In this document: in pieces, positions 60,575 to 64,000 of the stretch
Layout of the letters: each line of letters opens with the position of its first letter
How positions within the stretch are numbered: the first letter of the stretch is position 1
Assembly: GCA_964521425.1 (NCBI GenBank)
Contig: CAZFRO010000011.1
Location: 19,572 to 83,571 of the forward strand
DNA: 64,000 bases
Direction of reading: 5' to 3'
DNA from: Joyebacterum sp964521425
Lineage (GTDB): Bacteria > Joyebacterota > Joyebacteria > Joyebacterales > Joyebacteraceae
Program-made: the position numbers and the translations under genes
The notes under the pieces: generated by a model
The model's input: only the letters and a program-made list of their open reading frames with translations
What the model was told of the DNA's origin: nothing
The model's database searches: none

Positions 60575-61240
60575 CTAGCGGTAGAGCGCCTTGATGCTGC
60601 CCCACGAGGAGTTCTCGACGGCCGTCGGCTCGGAGCCTGCGACCTCGCCCCAGACATGGATCTCGGTCTCGGGTGGGCTCGAGCTCCAGGCGTCGAAGAT
60701 GATGTAGTAGATGCCGCCCGCAATCGACTCGTAGAAGAACCACTCCTCGTCCGTGCCGACAGTGTCATCGGAGCCGATGACGCAGGAGTTCTCCGGGTCG
60801 TCGGGGTCTGTGATCAGGTAGATGCTGCAGTCGTGTCCGGAGCCCAGGGGCTCCATGTGGGCCTCGACCGTGCCTCCCGCCGCCAGATAAACGTACGCGA
60901 CGGCATCGGGTCCATTCGCGGTGTACCCCGTGCAGCTCGGAGAGCCCGTCGTGTAGCTGTTTTCCATATCGATGCTGTTATAGGGGTAATCGAACAGCCC
61001 GTCGGTGAGCTCGACGGCTTCGGGATGGTAGTTGACGACGACGTCCCAGAGCGCGCGGCAGTCGCAGTACGAGTGGTAGATGAAGTAACACGAACCGTTT
61101 TCCCCCTGGAACGTGATGCAGTTCGGATGGTGATTGCAGTCCCAGCGGTTGAGACCCCAGCACTCGTCAGAAGCTGCAGGCACCGCGACCAGGAGCGTGA
61201 TCGCAATAGCCACGGTGATTCCCAGTACAATCCTCATCAT
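60575..61240 (-). CDS. Cys-rich secreted protein of unknown function with a WGxIKALYR tail
   Basis: The 221 residues start with a signal peptide (IVLGITVAIAITLLVAVPAA, cut near residue 24), then a Cys-rich part (CWGLNRWDCNHHPNC, CYFIYHSYCDC) and a beta-rich part (AYVYLAAGGTVEAHMEPLG, WFFYESIAGGIYYIIFDAW) similar to pre-peptidase C-terminal-like domains. It ends PTAVENSSWGSIKALYR. A short tail of this kind may be an anchoring or sorting tag, which is inference. ATG 61240 has GGAGGATGCGATC before it. A 58-codon Arg-rich frame ends on its start codon. I do not recognise a function. Confidence 0.75.
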   Translation of the reverse strand: MMRIVLGITVAIAITLLVAVPAASDECWGLNRWDCNHHPNCITFQGENGSCYFIYHSYCDCRALWDVVVNYHPEAVELTDGLFDYPYNSIDMENSYTTGSPSCTGYTANGPDAVAYVYLAAGGTVEAHMEPLGSGHDCSIYLITDPDDPENSCVIGSDDTVGTDEEWFFYESIAGGIYYIIFDAWSSSPPETEIHVWGEVAGSEPTAVENSSWGSIKALYR

Positions 61241-61413
61241 GATCGCATCCTCCTATCGAGCATGCATGTATTGATTCTGCTCTGCTTGCGCATACTTCGC
61301 CGGGGGATCATGGTCCTCCTTCCGCGCCTTCGGCGCGCGAGCCGGTGTGCGGTCCGTCGCACTGTCCGACTGCCTGCTCCAATCCGGACTGAGTCGGTAA
61401 CTGCATCTGTCAT
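61237..61413 (-). CDS. Possible short Arg-rich leader ORF overlapping the secreted-protein start
   Basis: A 58-codon frame from ATG 61413 (or 24 codons from ATG 61311, behind a strong GGAAGGAGGACC) ends in TGA 61237-61239, which overlaps the ATG of the Cys-rich secreted protein as ATGA. The peptide is very basic (RRTAHRLARRRRGRR, then MIPRRSMRKQSRINT). It resembles no family. Translation of the short form could couple or limit translation of the secreted protein. Coding status is unproven. Confidence 0.3.
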   Translation of the reverse strand: MTDAVTDSVRIGAGSRTVRRTAHRLARRRRGRRTMIPRRSMRKQSRINTCMLDRRMRS

Positions 61414-61480
61414 AGCGCGAACGTCAGACTCATCACCTCCTTCCAGTGGGGGAGAAGGACTGCCTGCCTCAAACAGTCAT

Positions 61481-61509
61481 ATGGTACAAGAGAACTGGCT
61501 GGCTGTCAA
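61481..61509 (-). promoter_or_regulatory. Promoter for the Cys-rich secreted protein
   Basis: On the minus strand TTGACA (61504-61509), 17 bases, TACCAT (61481-61486). Predicted initiation near 61474 leaves a leader of about 230 bases that holds a CGCGCC-TTC-GGCGCG hairpin and the Arg-rich short frame. Confidence 0.65.
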
Positions 61510-61554
61510 TCAGGAACCAGGCGAGGCCGGTCACGTGCAATAGGCACGCATAGG

Positions 61555-61563
61555 TGCTACAAT
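61555..61563 (+). promoter_or_regulatory. Possible extended -10 promoter for the GH57 gene
   Basis: TG-C-TACAAT (61555-61563) fits an extended -10 element; no good -35 box is present. It is divergent from the promoter at 61481 and leaves a leader of about 115 bases. Confidence 0.4.
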
Positions 61564-61601
61564 AGGGACAGAATAGCGACATGGTAGCCGGACGGTAGAG
61601 C

Positions 61602-61668
61602 TCCGGCCGAATACGCAACCGATGGCCGGACTGCGGAATCCCGGCCAATAACGCAGCCCAGCGGCCGG
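61602..61668 (+). repeat. Two tandem hairpin-forming repeats in the GH57 leader
   Basis: TCCGGCC (61602-61608) pairs with GGCCGGA (61624-61630), and CCGGCC (61641-61646) pairs with GGCCGG (61663-61668). The two units are about 39 bases apart and similar through their length (CCGGCC, AATACGCA or AATAACGCA, GGCCGGAC). They precede the GH57 ribosome site. Confidence 0.55.
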
Positions 61669-61686
61669 ACGATGGAGGCCAGACCG

Positions 61687-64000
61687 ATGATGCGACACCA
61701 CGCACGGACAGCGGTTCTCTCCCTTGTGCTTCTCTGGCTCGTGGCCTCAGTCGCCACGTCCGCTCCCATTCACACGACGTATCTCTGGCACATGCATCAG
61801 CCCATCTACTGGCCTGACGCTTCAACCTGGTACGCCGATCCCTACGAGCAGGCGTATGAGACGATAGAGCTTGGTCACTCGGAGAGCGACGAGGCCGAGA
61901 TATTCGGGAAGGCCGACCGCATCGGTGATTACCAGTGGTACCCGAGGGACGCGATATCCTCGATCCTCGATCTTCCGGATGCAGGCGCGCAGGTGAGCTT
62001 CGCTGGAAGCCTCATAGAGAACATATCAAGTCTGGGCGACGCTGGGTGGAACGGCGGTGCATACGGATCCAGCTGGTACGGCTCCTACCGGGAGGCGAGA
62101 GGTTGGCTGACATCCGGCGGGAGGTCCCGGTGCGACATGGTCCTTGTCGGGCATCATCACGCGATCAACCCGCTCATGGATGAGAACGCCTTCCGCAAGG
62201 AGATCCAGATCCAGAAGGCCGCATATCCAGGAGCCTGGGGCGACTCGAACTACTCGGTCGGGTTCTTCCCGGCGGAGACGTGTTTCTCCGAGCGGCTCAT
62301 ACCGGTACTCGTGGATGAGGGAATCGACTGGTCGATCGTGGCGGACGTTCACATCTCACGCGCGTGCGCCGACTATCCATACAATGCCGGCCAGGACAAC
62401 TGCGACCCTCCCAATCCGTCCGATCAGCAGAATCCGGCGCAGGGCTACTACTACGACCAGTTCATACCACGCGGTGTGAACGTGAAGATTCCGCCGCCTT
62501 TCGGGTTCACGCCTCACCACGCGCGGTATGTCGATCCCGAGACGGGGCTTGAGTCGAAGATAGTCGTCGTCCCCGCGGCGAACGCCATGTCCTGGAACGA
62601 AGGCTACGGGCTCTACGGGACCGGTGAGATAGATGCGATCGCATCGTACAACGACCCCGCGAAGCCGATGCTGATCCTCCTGGCGCACGACGGCGACAAC
62701 GCCTGGTCCGGTGGACACTCGTATTGGTACGAGAACGTCACCGGCTTCTCGCATTCGGCCGCGTCTCAAGGGTATGAGCCGACGACGATAGCGGAGTACC
62801 TGGCCGACCATCCCCTCGATCCGGCTGACGTCGTTCACGTGGAGGACGGAGGCTGGGTCAATGCGGACGGCGACTTCGGGAGCCCACAGTTCATCAACTG
62901 GAACTGGCCGCTCTACGACTCTGGTGGATCGTTTGATATCGCCGGCGGGTGGGCACTCGATGAGCGAAACTGGGCCGTGCTGACCGCGGCAGAGAACCGC
63001 GTTGAGACCGCGGAAGCCATCAGTGGGACGGCTGATCCGGTCATGATTCAGAACCCCTCGCTCGGCGCAAACGCTGTCGAGAAGGCATGGCACTTCCTTC
63101 TGGCCGGCTACGAGAGCGGTTACATGTACTACGGGAACGCACTCGATTTCGAGATCAAGGCGACGCTCGCATGCAACCACGCCGTGGCCCACGCGGACCC
63201 GGTTATCGCGGGCGGGAGCGATGTGGTGGCGCCGACGGTCTGGATCCCGCAGCGGCTTCCGTGGAATCCGGGCGGCATGGGTGGTGGCTCTCTCTGGGGA
63301 TACCCCGGTGGGTCGGGGGCGGTGATGTCGCAGGACTTCCACATCTGGACGTTCGCCCACGACGTCTCGGGGATCGCGAGCGTCGACCTCAAGTACCGAG
63401 TCGATGCGGACGGAACCAACCCACTCTCAACCGACGTCAACGAGACGTATGCAGGTGGAGCCGGTGTGGGGGCGTGGGAGACCGTTCCGATGACCATGCG
63501 AAACTTCCCCGCGGGCAATGTCTACGGACAGCCCGAGATCAACTTCAGTGAGATGCCCGACTACATTGCGGACCAGTACTACGTTCACATGACAGGCTTC
63601 GAGGACGTTCTCCTCGACTACTACGTCATGGCCACCGACAGCCTCGGTCTCATCAAGCGCACGCCCATCCAGCACGTCTGGGTCGGAAGCGGTGGGGGCT
63701 CGCCGTCCGATACATGTGTATGGTGGAATCCGGATGAGCCGGAGGCAAGCGGTTCAGTAAGCGTCTACTACGACCTCGACTGCCGCGGTGTTCTCCCGGG
63801 AGGAACGAGCCCGGTCTATATCCATATCGGGCACAGTGGATGGCAGGACGTCCTGAGCCCGGATCCATCGATGACGTGGGACGCCGGTGAGGATGCCTGG
63901 CGCTACGATTACGCGATTCCGGGTACTGCTTCATCGGTCGAGTTCGTCTTCAATGACGGGGCGGGCAACTGGGACAACAACGGCGGCGCCGACTGGAGTG
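61687..64000 (+). CDS. Secreted glycoside hydrolase family 57 protein with CBM25-like module (3' end outside window)
   Basis: The frame is open from ATG 61687 to the window end (771 residues, incomplete). A signal peptide (AVLSLVLLWLVASVATSA) precedes a GH57 domain. The family landmarks are LWHMHQPIYW (HQP region, about residue 37), VGHHHAINPL, FFPAETCFSE with the likely nucleophile Glu197, and AHDGDNAW with likely acid Asp335 or Asp337. After about residue 560 a beta domain follows, and from about 700 a starch-binding CBM25-like module (VEFVFNDGAGNWDNNGGADW). GH57 enzymes act on alpha-glucans such as starch or glycogen; an exported alpha-glucanase is the likely role. GGAGG lies eight bases before the ATG. 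Confidence 0.88.
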   Translation, partial: MMRHHARTAVLSLVLLWLVASVATSAPIHTTYLWHMHQPIYWPDASTWYADPYEQAYETIELGHSESDEAEIFGKADRIGDYQWYPRDAISSILDLPDAGAQVSFAGSLIENISSLGDAGWNGGAYGSSWYGSYREARGWLTSGGRSRCDMVLVGHHHAINPLMDENAFRKEIQIQKAAYPGAWGDSNYSVGFFPAETCFSERLIPVLVDEGIDWSIVADVHISRACADYPYNAGQDNCDPPNPSDQQNPAQGYYYDQFIPRGVNVKIPPPFGFTPHHARYVDPETGLESKIVVVPAANAMSWNEGYGLYGTGEIDAIASYNDPAKPMLILLAHDGDNAWSGGHSYWYENVTGFSHSAASQGYEPTTIAEYLADHPLDPADVVHVEDGGWVNADGDFGSPQFINWNWPLYDSGGSFDIAGGWALDERNWAVLTAAENRVETAEAISGTADPVMIQNPSLGANAVEKAWHFLLAGYESGYMYYGNALDFEIKATLACNHAVAHADPVIAGGSDVVAPTVWIPQRLPWNPGGMGGGSLWGYPGGSGAVMSQDFHIWTFAHDVSGIASVDLKYRVDADGTNPLSTDVNETYAGGAGVGAWETVPMTMRNFPAGNVYGQPEINFSEMPDYIADQYYVHMTGFEDVLLDYYVMATDSLGLIKRTPIQHVWVGSGGGSPSDTCVWWNPDEPEASGSVSVYYDLDCRGVLPGGTSPVYIHIGHSGWQDVLSPDPSMTWDAGEDAWRYDYAIPGTASSVEFVFNDGAGNWDNNGGADWS

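Overview
This window is GC-rich (roughly 60%) bacterial chromosome with dense gene content and no phage, transposon or CRISPR array that I can see. It looks like a diderm of the FCB-related candidate phyla (Eisenbacteria, Krumholzibacteriota or Latescibacterota type). The clues are a C25 (gingipain-family) peptidase with an NPFNP-type C-terminal sorting/FlgD-like domain, an alternative GlmU-like enzyme of the Bacteroidetes type, a DUF3078 barrel, a Wzi-like outer-membrane protein, an RND pump, a DNPR (meso-diaminopimelate type) MurE and GTG/TTG starts behind strong Shine-Dalgarno sequences. The exact phylum is inference.

Layout. 1-3.1 kb: end of an RND efflux pump, rsgA and a GlmU-like sugar nucleotidyltransferase. 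3.1-6.4 kb: a two-PDZ envelope protein, a Yip1-like membrane protein that appears frameshifted, a small lipoprotein, divergently transcribed tRNA-Leu(CAA) and tRNA-Ala(GGC), and a candidate 180-nt structured RNA with its own promoter and terminator. 6.4-11.2 kb: a 1577-residue C25 peptidase. 11.4-29.5 kb: a complete dcw cluster in canonical order (mraZ, STAS gene, rsmH, ftsL, ftsI, murE, murF, mraY, murD, ftsW, murG, murC, murB, ftsQ, ftsA, ftsZ) behind one good promoter and a three-box MraZ operator. It builds the peptidoglycan precursor and the divisome. 29.5-33 kb: a TPR protein and a radical SAM protein. 33-38 kb: a large hybrid PAS/GAF kinase on the minus strand, with an in-frame amber codon just after its best start, and an anti-anti-sigma / anti-sigma kinase pair.

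38-49.9 kb: rpmB and recG from divergent promoters, an HD-domain protein, a LysM-M23 peptidase, a DUF3078 barrel, a two-component pair, a TPR protein, a Wzi-like barrel, a UbiA prenyltransferase and uppP. 50-58.3 kb: a DUF4139 protein, a RodZ-like HTH membrane protein, uvrB, nadC, birA, a satD-DUF3307 pair and coaX. 58.3-64 kb: groES-groEL under CIRCE control, a small Cys-rich secreted protein and a secreted GH57 glycosidase with a CBM25-like module that runs off the end.

The best candidate for something undescribed is the satD-DUF3307 cassette between birA and coaX. A promoter overlaps the birA stop codon, and three copies of an inverted repeat (TTAGC-N8-GCTAA) follow at an exact 28-bp period, just before a protein with a C-terminal helix-turn-helix. 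Other points to check are the structured RNA before the peptidase, the amber-interrupted kinase, the recG start that seems to lack a usable ATG, and the duplicated translation-start region before rsgA.
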